Notes under the pieces: model-generated
Told to the model about the DNA's origin: nothing
Database searches by the model: none
Seen by the model: the letters and a program-made list of their open reading frames with translations, nothing else
Part shown: positions 16,994 to 24,598 of the stretch, piece by piece
Layout: every line of letters begins with the position of its first letter
Numbering within the stretch: the stretch's first letter is position 1
Assembly (NCBI RefSeq): GCF_000224085.1
Contig: NC_015945.1
Coordinates: forward strand, 1,623,501-1,687,500
Reading direction: 5' to 3'
Length of the DNA: 64,000 bases
Source of the DNA: Allomuricauda ruestringensis DSM 13258
GTDB taxonomy: Bacteria > Bacteroidota > Bacteroidia > Flavobacteriales > Flavobacteriaceae
Position numbers and translations under genes: made by a program

Positions 16994-18622
16994 ATGAAAA
17001 AGATCAAAGGATATATTTGGCCTACCTTACTTGCTCTAGCGGTAGCCATCGGCATTTTTATAGGAGGGAAACTTCATTTTAACGATTCCCCGGAGAAATT
17101 GTTCTCCACCAATTCCAAAAAAGACAAGCTCAATCGGCTTATTGATTATATCGACTACGAATATGTGGACGATGTGGATACCGATAGCATTGTGGATGTT
17201 ACCGTGAACAATATTTTGGGCAAACTGGACCCACATTCGGTATACATTCCCAAAGATGAAATGAAGGACGTGGCCGAGACCATGAAAGGGGATTTTGCGG
17301 GTATAGGCGTAAGTTTCTACATGTACAGAGATACCATTACCGTGATAAGAACCATCAAAAATGGACCGAGTTATATCAGTGGAATAAAACCGGGCGACCG
17401 TATTTTGATGGCCGACATGGATACGCTTTACGGCAGAAGAATAGCCAATGATGATGCGGTCTCTACCTTAAAAGGCAAGATAGGTACAAAGGTAAATTTG
17501 AAGGTTTTCAGAAAAACCGAAAACAAAATAATGAACGTTCCCGTGGTTCGGGACCGTGTTCCGATCAGAAGTGTTGAAGCGTATTACATGCTCACCAACG
17601 AGATGGGTTACATCAAAATCAATCGTTTTGCAGAGTCCACCTTTGATGAGTTCAAAGATGCGCTGAGAAAATTAAAACTAAGAGGAGCAGAGAAATTGAC
17701 CCTTGATTTAAGGGATAATCCCGGTGGTTATTTGGGCATTGCCGAAAAATTGGCCGACGAGTTCTTGGAAGATGACAAGTTGATTCTCTTCACCAAAAAC
17801 AAGAATGGGCGAATCAAAAAAGCATACGCTACCAAAAAAGGGGATTTTGAGAACAAACCGGTATATGTGCTCATTAATGAACGCTCTGCATCGGCCAGTG
17901 AAATTATTGCAGGGGCCTTACAGGATAATGATATAGGCACTATTGTAGGTAGGCGTTCCTTCGGGAAAGGGTTGGTACAACGCGAAATGGACTTGGGCGA
18001 TGGCTCGGCGGTTAGGCTAACAGTTTCCAGATACTACACCCCAACAGGACGTTCCATTCAAAAAACCTATAAAAATGGCAACCACGATTATTACAAAAGG
18101 TTTATGGAGCGCTATACCAGTGGTGAATTGATATCTGCGGACAGTATTAAAGTGGCCGACTCCTTAAAGTTTGTTACCCCAAAGGGCAAAGTGGTCTATG
18201 GGGGCGGGGGAATTATCCCTGATGTTTTTGTTCCGATCGGAAGCAACCAAGAAGAAGCCATAGAGAGCATGGATGACACCTATCAGTTTTTTGCCCGTTT
18301 TGTTTTTGAACATTTGGAAAAGGACAGGACCATGTACGATGACTATGACCAAAACCAATTCTTGGACGAATTCAAGGTAGATGATATCCTTTTCGATAAT
18401 TTCATCCAATTTGTATTGGATAGAAAGGTAAAATTGGATTTCTATGCACATGAGGAAAAGATAAAGGCGTATGTAAAGGCCAATATTGCAGAACAATTGT
18501 TTTCGCCCAACCTATCTGCCCAGATCAAGGGAGATTTTGATTCCATGCTCAATAAGGTAAAAGCATTGGATAAAGCAAGGATAGACCAATCCCAAATTGG
18601 TGCTGTGGAAGTAAAACCTTGA
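16994..18622 (+). CDS. S41 family C-terminal processing protease
   Basis: A 542-residue protease of the CtpA/Prc type. An N-terminal signal-anchor (GYIWPTLLALAVAIGIFIGG) puts it in the periplasm. A PDZ domain covers about residues 95-185, with GIGVSFYMYRDTITVI and GIKPGDRI. The catalytic domain has the conserved LDLRDNPGG (237-245), the serine stretch ERSASASEIIAGALQD (Ser300/302) and the lysine in GRRSFGKGLVQ (Lys325), forming the Ser-Lys dyad. It would trim C-termini of envelope proteins. Starts 15 bases after dCMP deaminase. The C-terminal 130 residues are an extra helical domain seen in Bacteroidota members. Confidence 0.93.
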   Translation: MKKIKGYIWPTLLALAVAIGIFIGGKLHFNDSPEKLFSTNSKKDKLNRLIDYIDYEYVDDVDTDSIVDVTVNNILGKLDPHSVYIPKDEMKDVAETMKGDFAGIGVSFYMYRDTITVIRTIKNGPSYISGIKPGDRILMADMDTLYGRRIANDDAVSTLKGKIGTKVNLKVFRKTENKIMNVPVVRDRVPIRSVEAYYMLTNEMGYIKINRFAESTFDEFKDALRKLKLRGAEKLTLDLRDNPGGYLGIAEKLADEFLEDDKLILFTKNKNGRIKKAYATKKGDFENKPVYVLINERSASASEIIAGALQDNDIGTIVGRRSFGKGLVQREMDLGDGSAVRLTVSRYYTPTGRSIQKTYKNGNHDYYKRFMERYTSGELISADSIKVADSLKFVTPKGKVVYGGGGIIPDVFVPIGSNQEEAIESMDDTYQFFARFVFEHLEKDRTMYDDYDQNQFLDEFKVDDILFDNFIQFVLDRKVKLDFYAHEEKIKAYVKANIAEQLFSPNLSAQIKGDFDSMLNKVKALDKARIDQSQIGAVEVKP

Positions 18623-18623
18623 T

Positions 18624-18824
18624 TTAGTCTTTTAGCTTTTTGTCTATCTTTTTGGAAGTAATAAAGATCAACATAAGCACTATGGCACACAACGAGGCCA
18701 CTATCCCGATCAATGCAATGGTGCTATCGCCCTGAATCGGGTTTTCAAAATCTACCAAGGTTACATTATAGGCAATAAGGCCCAACGCCAGTATAATTAA
18801 AACTATAGCAAAGGTCTTGTTCAT
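18624..18824 (-). CDS. Small two-helix membrane protein of unknown function
   Basis: A 66-residue product with two hydrophobic helices (FAIVLIILALGLIAYNVTLV and ALIGIVASLCAIVLMLIFI) joined by a short acidic loop and ending in a basic tail (KKIDKKLKD). I do not recognise a named family, but small proteins of this look (often beginning with a Met-Asn-Lys and reading VTLVDFENPIQGDS) recur beside marC-type genes in flavobacteria. The start at 18824 lies 9 bases after the MarC gene's stop, so it is probably co-transcribed with it. Its stop is two bases from that of the convergent S41 protease. Confidence 0.7.
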   Translation of the reverse strand: MNKTFAIVLIILALGLIAYNVTLVDFENPIQGDSTIALIGIVASLCAIVLMLIFITSKKIDKKLKD

Positions 18825-18833
18825 ATCAATGTT

Positions 18834-19418
18834 TTAAATACCGTGCGTAAGTAACTCGTTTATGTTGGTGGCAAAAAGCTTAACCGCAATGGCCATAAGA
18901 ATTACACCGAACACCTTTCGGATAATGTTGAGTCCGTTTTTACCCAAAATACGTTCGATTCTTGCACTCGACTTAAGCACGATGTACACAAAGATAACGT
19001 TTATAATAATGGCGACGATAATGTTCTCCACGTGATATTCCGCCCTAAGTGACAGAATGGAGGTCAAAGTACCTGCACCTGCGATAAGCGGAAATGCAAT
19101 GGGTACAATAGAAGCGGTTTCCGGCTCATCATCCTTGTATAGCGATATGCCCAGGATCATTTCAATAGCAAGAAAAAATATGATAAAAGCACCGGCAACG
19201 GCAAAAGAATTCACATCAATCCCGATCAAAGAGAGTATACTTTCCCCAACAAACAAGAAGGCAACCATAATACAAGTGGCCACAATTGAGGCCTTTTCGG
19301 ATTGCACATGGCCAACCTTGTTCCTTAGGGATAAAATAATGGGGATACTTCCCAAAATATCGATTACGGCAAACAATACCATTCCAGCGGTAGCAATCTC
19401 CTTAAAGTTAAAATTCAT
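18834..19418 (-). CDS. MarC family integral membrane protein (UPF0056)
   Basis: A membrane protein of about 194 residues and six helices, the MarC family (PF01914). Typical segments are GMVLFAVIDILGSIPIILSL near the start, the ESILSLIGIDVNSFAVAGA loop, and IAFPLIAGAGTLTSILSL. The family was once linked to multiple antibiotic resistance, a claim later withdrawn, and the function is unknown. The frame opens at 19442, but the ATG at 19418 gives the standard MNFNFKEI start. It is followed by a small membrane protein gene 9 bases on. Confidence 0.9.
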   Translation of the reverse strand: MNFNFKEIATAGMVLFAVIDILGSIPIILSLRNKVGHVQSEKASIVATCIMVAFLFVGESILSLIGIDVNSFAVAGAFIIFFLAIEMILGISLYKDDEPETASIVPIAFPLIAGAGTLTSILSLRAEYHVENIIVAIIINVIFVYIVLKSSARIERILGKNGLNIIRKVFGVILMAIAVKLFATNINELLTHGI

Positions 19419-19511
19419 CGCATCATTTTTTTCGGACGGCAAATTTACGGGTAAAAAACACTTTTGGACTACATAAAATGTTTATAAATCATCAAATTTT
19501 CGGTTTTGAAT

Positions 19512-19519
19512 TACCTTTG
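19512..19519 (+). promoter_or_regulatory. Candidate -7 box for the DUF3109 gene
   Basis: TACCTTTG matches TAnnTTTG and is 22 bases before the start codon at 19542. No strong TTTG lies 19 bases upstream, so it is a partial match. Confidence 0.4.
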
Positions 19520-19541
19520 CCCAAAAAAGTAACCGCTTAGT

Positions 19542-20111
19542 ATGTTCCAGATAGGTAAAACCATAGTATCCGAAGAGATATTGCAAAATGATTTTGTGTG
19601 CAACCTAAATGCATGTAAAGGTGCTTGCTGCGTAGGAGGGGAGTACGGAGCTCCCTTGGATGATTCCGAAACCGACAAACTCGTAAATATTTATGATGAT
19701 GTAAAACCATTTTTACGCCCCGAAGGCATCGAAGCCATTGAGGAACACGGAACTTTTGTTAAAGGAGAAGATGGCGAATGGGAAACCCCATTGGTAAACA
19801 ACAACGAGTGTGCCTATGTTATTTTTTCTGATAATGGTATGGCAAAATGTGGGCTGGAAGCCGCTTATGAAGCAGGTGCCACCAAGTGGAAAAAACCAAT
19901 TTCGTGCTATTTGTACCCGGTAAGAACAAGGGAGTACTCCGAATTTACGGCGGTAAATTACCATAAATGGGAAATTTGTGACCCAGCTTGTGCTTTGGGA
20001 GAGGAACTTAAGGTTCCGATCTATAAGTTTGTGAAAGATGCCTTGATCCAAAAATTTGGAGAGGACTGGTACAGGGAATTGGAGGAAGTAGCAGCCGAAA
20101 ACGTTAAATAG
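19542..20111 (+). CDS. DUF3109 family cysteine-rich protein
   Basis: A 189-residue cytoplasmic protein of the DUF3109 family, common in Bacteroidota and without a known function. It has many cysteines that look like a metal or Fe-S site: CNLNACKGACCVGGEYGAPL near the N-terminus, then NNNECAYVIF, MAKCGLEAAY, PISCYLYPVR and EICDPACALG. The pattern resembles the YkgJ/FliB zinc-or-iron-chelating group. It has its own promoter-like box. The stop overlaps the convergent histidine kinase gene by 8 bases. Length is as usual for the family. Confidence 0.9.
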   Translation: MFQIGKTIVSEEILQNDFVCNLNACKGACCVGGEYGAPLDDSETDKLVNIYDDVKPFLRPEGIEAIEEHGTFVKGEDGEWETPLVNNNECAYVIFSDNGMAKCGLEAAYEAGATKWKKPISCYLYPVRTREYSEFTAVNYHKWEICDPACALGEELKVPIYKFVKDALIQKFGEDWYRELEEVAAENVK

Positions 20112-22071
20112 TAGGAATGTCCAGCACTACTTTGGTGCCGTTCGGGTCTCCGTTTTCATCAAACAGATCCAAAATATCCACATCAAATTTGTTTTGATAA
20201 TCCTTGGCAAAATTGGCCAATCGTTCTTTGGTAATGCGAATGCCCAAGGATTTTCTCTTTAGCACCCTGTTTTCTTTGTTCACTTCTGCCATGGTTCGGC
20301 CCACGCCATTGTCCACAATTTCAATGGTTACGTGGCCTTTGTCCTTGTGCTTTACGTTGATTTGTATTTTTTTCTCACCATCCTTTGGGGATAGACCGTG
20401 CCACAAAGAATTTTCCAAGAAGGGTTGAAGCGTTAACGAAGGAATCTTTATGTTGTCTACATTGATACCTTCCTCGACCTCAATTTTAAAATCTATTTCA
20501 TTGGAGAACCTAATGTTTTCGATGTTCATATAGAGCTCCATGGTTCCCAATTCTTCCGATAACGGGATTTCCTTTTGGGATGACGCCTCTAGAATCTTCC
20601 GTACCAGTTTGGAAAACTTGTTTAGGTAATGGACGGCATTTTTTTGCTCGTTGTTTATAATGTAAAGCTTGATGGAGTTCAACGAATTGAACAAAAAGTG
20701 CGGGTTCATCTGGCTGCGGAGCATCTGTTGTTCCAAGGTCAGTACCCTTTTCTCGTTTTTACTTTGGTATTGGCGATAAAGAATATAGAGAATGGACAAA
20801 ATTAGTCCAACAATTAGAGCACTAACAAGAAGTGTTGTTTGGTTCTTCTTCAGTCTAAGGCGAACAATCTCATTTTCCTTGGCAAGTACGGCAATTTGGT
20901 TGTTCTTCTTGTCATTTTCGTACTTAACAATAATATCGTTCATGTACCTTAAGTTGGTGGCACTGGAAATCTGCTTGTCGTATTCGTCGGCTTTTTTGTA
21001 ATACTCGTAAGCTTTTTTAAAGTCGCCCTTGGTATTTTGGAGTTCCGACATTTTTTCATAGGCATACAGAATGTTGCTGGGAATGTTTCGGTTTTGGGCC
21101 ATTTGTAAACCTTCCCTTATAAAGTCCTCGGCTTCCATGTAATTGCCCAATTTTGTCTGTGCCCAACCTGTATTGATAAAAACCAGAGAGGTTATGGAAA
21201 AGTCGCCAATTCTTTTTGATTCTTCTTGTAGCGGCTCCAAAAGCACCAATGCCAAGTAGGGCATATCCTGTTTAAGATAGATTTGGGCCAGACTGTTCTT
21301 GCATATCAAACGGCCAATATCGGAATCAATATCTTCATTGTAGGCCAGTGATTTTCTGTAGTTTTCCAGAGCACCTTCCAAGTCCCCTTTTTCTTCAAGG
21401 CAATGCCCTATATTTTGATGGTTGATGGCCAACCCCAGTTTATTGCCAAGTTCTTCTTCAAGTTTTAGGGCTCTCCGAAACTGTAATATTGCCAAATCAT
21501 ACTGTTCCAAGGTTTGATATAGGTTCCCTATGCCGTTCAGCGCAACATTGATGCTTCTTTTTATATGGTTCGAGGGGTCTTCGACCTGCTCTGCCAATTC
21601 CAAGGCCTTTTGGTTGTAGTCCAAGGCTGTTTTAATGGCATCGGTACGTCTGTATACAACTCCTAGCATATTAAGGCTAAGGACTCTAAAGTCGGTGTTG
21701 TTGGCCTCCACAGAGGCTGCTAGGGCCTGTTCATGGAGAGTCACCGCTTTTTCGTATTGAGAAACATTTCTGTATTTCATGCCCAACTGGTTCAGGGCAT
21801 AGGCTCTACCTACCAAATAATTATACTCTTTGCTTAAATTGGCAAAATACCTCAACAACGAGGTGTCTCTTTTTTCTGAATGCAATTCTTTGTCGAGAGC
21901 TTCATATGTTTTGGGCTGAAGTTGAACAAGTGTTTCGGCCTTATCCTTAAATTCTTTTGGGATTTCCTGGGCGATCAAGGAACCAAAAAACGAAAACAAT
22001 AATAGAATGAGCAAAGGAATTCTTTGCGGTCGATATAGATTTTCGAAGTATTGGAGCTTTACGATAGGCAC
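20104..22071 (-). CDS. TPR sensor histidine kinase, LytS-type
   Basis: A 655-residue sensor of the histidine-kinase class with PF06580. Order of parts: signal sequence (LLILLLFSFFGSLIA), about eight tetratricopeptide repeats (residues 55-370) in the periplasm, a transmembrane helix (412-431), then the kinase with phospho-acceptor His458 in QMNPHFLFNSLNSIKLYI and an ATPase region with SLTLQPFLENSLWHGL and the N-box-like VDNGVGRT. The start codon is a GTG at 22071, 15 bases after the response regulator gene, so the pair is an operon. Input is unknown. Family and pairing are well supported. Confidence 0.93.
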   Translation of the reverse strand: MPIVKLQYFENLYRPQRIPLLILLLFSFFGSLIAQEIPKEFKDKAETLVQLQPKTYEALDKELHSEKRDTSLLRYFANLSKEYNYLVGRAYALNQLGMKYRNVSQYEKAVTLHEQALAASVEANNTDFRVLSLNMLGVVYRRTDAIKTALDYNQKALELAEQVEDPSNHIKRSINVALNGIGNLYQTLEQYDLAILQFRRALKLEEELGNKLGLAINHQNIGHCLEEKGDLEGALENYRKSLAYNEDIDSDIGRLICKNSLAQIYLKQDMPYLALVLLEPLQEESKRIGDFSITSLVFINTGWAQTKLGNYMEAEDFIREGLQMAQNRNIPSNILYAYEKMSELQNTKGDFKKAYEYYKKADEYDKQISSATNLRYMNDIIVKYENDKKNNQIAVLAKENEIVRLRLKKNQTTLLVSALIVGLILSILYILYRQYQSKNEKRVLTLEQQMLRSQMNPHFLFNSLNSIKLYIINNEQKNAVHYLNKFSKLVRKILEASSQKEIPLSEELGTMELYMNIENIRFSNEIDFKIEVEEGINVDNIKIPSLTLQPFLENSLWHGLSPKDGEKKIQINVKHKDKGHVTIEIVDNGVGRTMAEVNKENRVLKRKSLGIRITKERLANFAKDYQNKFDVDILDLFDENGDPNGTKVVLDIPTI

Positions 22072-22086
22072 GGGAACATTGTGGGA

Positions 22087-22821
22087 TTAAAGCATATCCA
22101 AAAAGTCGGATTTTTTTTGCCGGGAAACAGGAATTTTATGATTGGACTCCAAAACCACATAACCATCGGTTTTGAGGAACTCTTTTATTTTATTGAGATT
22201 GATAATGTATGAATTGTGTATTCTAAAGAAGCTGCTCTGGGGTAAAAGTGTGTTTACTTCTTTTAGTTTTTTGGTAAGTAGTATTTTTTGACCATCCGAC
22301 AAGAAAATGGTACTGTAGTTACCATCCGATTCTGCGTAAAGGATGTCGTCACTGTTCAAGAAAACCAGTTTGCCATCGGTGTTGATGGTTATTTTTTTGT
22401 TCTGTGATTCCGCATTGAAGTTGAGCAAAATTTTCTCCAACCGATCAATACTCAAGTTCTTGGAGTTAAACTTTTTTATCTTGGCAATGGTTTCTTCAAG
22501 ATCATCAGAATCAATGGGCTTTAAAAGATAATCGATGGCCTCATTCTTTAGGGCTTGCAGCGCATATTGGTTGTAGGCTGTAGTAATAACGACCGGGAAA
22601 TTTTTGTTCTTTAGGTTTTTAATAAACTGAAACCCGTCCATGGCGGGCATCTCTATGTCCAAGAACAGGCAATCGGGAGTATTTTGTTCCAAATAATCCA
22701 AGGCCTCTCGGGCATCGGTAAAAGATGCAATAATATCCACCTCATCGCTCAAGTTGGTCAGTTCCCAACTTAAACTTTGCAGGGCTTTTATTTCGTCATC
22801 AACTATTACAGCTTCTAGCAT
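22087..22821 (-). CDS. LytTR response regulator
   Basis: A 244-residue response regulator of the LytR/AlgR family. The receiver domain has the acidic pair VDDE and the phospho-acceptor Asp55 in CLFLDIEMPAMDGF; the switch lysine is in DYLLKPIDSDD. A C-terminal LytTR DNA-binding domain (about 140-240) contains DDILYAESDGNYSTIFL, ILLTKKLKEVNTLLP and FFRIHNSYIINLNKIKEF. It is the first gene of the operon with the TPR kinase. Its targets cannot be read from sequence. Such pairs often control envelope or carbohydrate functions, but nothing here assigns that. Confidence 0.93.
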   Translation of the reverse strand: MLEAVIVDDEIKALQSLSWELTNLSDEVDIIASFTDAREALDYLEQNTPDCLFLDIEMPAMDGFQFIKNLKNKNFPVVITTAYNQYALQALKNEAIDYLLKPIDSDDLEETIAKIKKFNSKNLSIDRLEKILLNFNAESQNKKITINTDGKLVFLNSDDILYAESDGNYSTIFLSDGQKILLTKKLKEVNTLLPQSSFFRIHNSYIINLNKIKEFLKTDGYVVLESNHKIPVSRQKKSDFLDML

Positions 22822-23113
22822 AATACAGAATAGGTTATATCAAATTTAGAATTATTCTTCACATAGTAATAAAATTATGTGTTAATGGATATTTAGCACG
22901 TATAACTGGTATAAAAAGCCAAATCAAGGGAAAAACTACCATTTTGGGCACACGACAAAAGAACTGCATGAAGAAAACAAACACAATCTGAAAACCGTGC
23001 AAACCAATTATACATAAAAAGGAACAGTTTATACATAGACCACATACTTGTGGAGTATTGTTATTTATATTCGGCTTGTCAAAAATTGAAAGACAACTTA
23101 TAAAGTTTTGGAA

Positions 23114-23233
23114 ATGAGAAAATGTGCAGTATTATTTCTGATTTTAATAATGGTTTTGATTTTTGCGGCGGTGTTAGATAAGAATGATACCGGATTAAAT
23201 TCTAGTTGGAACAAGATAGTTGTAAAAAAATAA
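23114..23233 (+). CDS. Possible 39-residue single-helix membrane peptide
   Basis: ATG at 23114 to TAA at 23231 encodes MRKCAVLFLILIMVLIFAAV and then a short polar tail LDKNDTGLNSSWNKIVVKK. Two positive residues precede one hydrophobic helix, so the peptide could insert in the inner membrane or be a small secreted product. No homologue is recognised. Short ORFs like this arise by chance, so confidence is low. It is an isolated gene with the LytTR regulator promoter region on the other strand. Confidence 0.3.
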   Translation: MRKCAVLFLILIMVLIFAAVLDKNDTGLNSSWNKIVVKK

Positions 23234-23474
23234 GCTTGTAACCAACAGCTGTTCTTGAAAATTTTGTATTACCAAATAATTGTACGGCCACAGCAACCAA
23301 TCTCTTGATTGTATAAACCGCTTGCACAATTAATCTTCAATTAGGTCAAAATCTAAATTTGATTTTAGGTTTCGGGGGAACTACCTAGGACGAATAAAGG
23401 TTTGTGAAGACCATGATTGAAGAGGCCGTACTCTTTGGTAATATTTGGCCAATGGCCGGTTCATCATAAAAGCG

Positions 23475-23514
23475 AGACCAAGTAAGTAAACATTATTGCT
23501 TCTTGGTCTTTTTT
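23475..23514 (+). terminator. Rho-independent terminator
   Basis: AGACCAAG (23475-23482) and CTTGGTCT (23502-23509) pair, followed by TTTTTA. It has no clear upstream gene on this strand, which suggests a missed transcript or decayed gene. Confidence 0.6.
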
Positions 23515-23831
23515 ATTTGGTGTGAGTTTATTCTCATTTTTCCGAGAATTTCGACTCTCAAACCAAGATTTTCAACATTTTATGTTAAAAACTTTGTACC
23601 TGTTTTGCCAAGGAGACCTTTAAAGTTTCAATACGTTTTTAAATCTTTGCTTACGCAAACTTCAAATTTCAACTTTTTATGTGGTATTGATTGCTGTATC
23701 ATTCAAGCTGATTTTGGATGATGCAAAAACTTACTGTACAGAAAGTAATTAGGCAATCAAAATTTTGTGCTCGCTGATGTACAGTTTAATTTGTACTGAA
23801 AACAGTACGTGTGATAGTGTTTATTGATTTA

Positions 23832-23880
23832 ATACCTCGGACAAGTTCACCCCACATTAGAACGTTCCGAGGTATTTTTT
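23832..23880 (+). terminator. Rho-independent terminator
   Basis: ATACCTCGGA (23832-23841) pairs with TCCGAGGTAT (23866-23875), followed by seven T. A second terminator-shaped hairpin within the gene-poor kilobase, again with no annotated gene before it. Confidence 0.6.
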
Positions 23881-23892
23881 TAAAATAAGACA

Positions 23893-23921
23893 TAAAAAAA
23901 CCTCCAATTTGGAGGTTTTTG
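23893..23921 (-). terminator. Rho-independent terminator, bidirectional, after the GMC operon
   Basis: CCTCCAA and TTGGAGG (23901-23915) are flanked by A and T runs on both sides. It stands 24 bases after the stop of the gluconate-dehydrogenase subunit gene. Confidence 0.8.
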
Positions 23922-23944
23922 ATTTTATAGGTTATAAAGTTAGC

Positions 23945-24598
23945 TTACAATGACCAAGCTTTGCCGCTGGTCAATGTTTCCATATCTCCACAAGGGACAT
24001 ATTCACCTGGAATTGGCAAATAGGCCAATACTTCTTCACCAATATATTCTGATGATTTATAGGCCCATGTGGCCAAATCCCTTAAATCGTTGGCAAAGGA
24101 GAAGCGGGCAATGTCATCGTCCAAACTACCTTCCCCACCTTTCATAATGGCCTCCATGTAATTCATGATGGCTTCGGAATGTGTCTCTTCCTCCTCGTCG
24201 GTACGTTTTTTAAGAAATGTTTGCAATGCAGGCTCTATATCCGCTGGTTCAATGTCCATCAAGGTTTCTTTACCTGAATCCGCAAGAACCTTATCGTAGA
24301 ATTTGTTCATTTTCATGACTACAAAATCCCTTTGTTCCAATGGCATTACTTCATCCAAATACGCATCGATAAAAACATGCACGTTCATCTCGGTTGCTGA
24401 CGGAGTGTCCGTTTTGGGAAGGATTACGTCCAAGGTCTGTGCCATGGCGTATCCCTGTTCTTTGTTTAGGAAACTGGGTGTCCATTCGGCATAGGCCGGC
24501 TTGTTCTTACAGCTCTGTAGCAAAGAGAACAATGTTGGTGTGGCCACTGCATAACCGAAGGCCAATCCCATATTTTTAAGTGCTGATCTTCTTTCCAT
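23945..24598 (-). CDS. Gluconate 2-dehydrogenase subunit 3 family protein
   Basis: A 217-residue small subunit of membrane-type flavin sugar dehydrogenases (PF13618). The N-terminus MERRSALKNMGLAFGYAVATP has paired arginines and a hydrophobic core ending in a lipobox-like LLQSC, as expected for a Tat-exported lipoprotein that carries the folded catalytic subunit across the membrane. The mature chain is mostly helical, with MAQTLDVILPKTDTPSATEM and AYLDEVMPLEQRDFVV. It begins one base from the end of the GMC gene, to which it is surely coupled. No cytochrome c subunit adjoins. The electron acceptor is unknown. Confidence 0.9.
   Translation of the reverse strand: MERRSALKNMGLAFGYAVATPTLFSLLQSCKNKPAYAEWTPSFLNKEQGYAMAQTLDVILPKTDTPSATEMNVHVFIDAYLDEVMPLEQRDFVVMKMNKFYDKVLADSGKETLMDIEPADIEPALQTFLKKRTDEEEETHSEAIMNYMEAIMKGGEGSLDDDIARFSFANDLRDLATWAYKSSEYIGEEVLAYLPIPGEYVPCGDMETLTSGKAWSL

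Larger units (their letters stand above)
22822..23944. other. Gene-poor kilobase upstream of the LytTR operon
   Basis: Only a 39-codon ORF (23114-23233) looks potentially real. The rest holds three terminator-shaped hairpins (23475-23514, 23832-23880, 23893-23921), a small hairpin CCACA-TACT-TGTGG at 23040, and four TGTAC/GTACTG motifs between 23734 and 23808. In 23340-23470 overlapping frames read FRGNYLGRIKVCEDHD and RFVKTMIEEAVLFGNIWPM, which look like a decayed, frameshifted coding end just before the first terminator, but I cannot identify a family. Confidence 0.5.

Noticed and set aside
23503..23721. 72-codon plus-strand frame in the gene-poor kilobase
   Set aside because: Starts inside a terminator stem, has an irregular aromatic-rich composition and no family-like motif.
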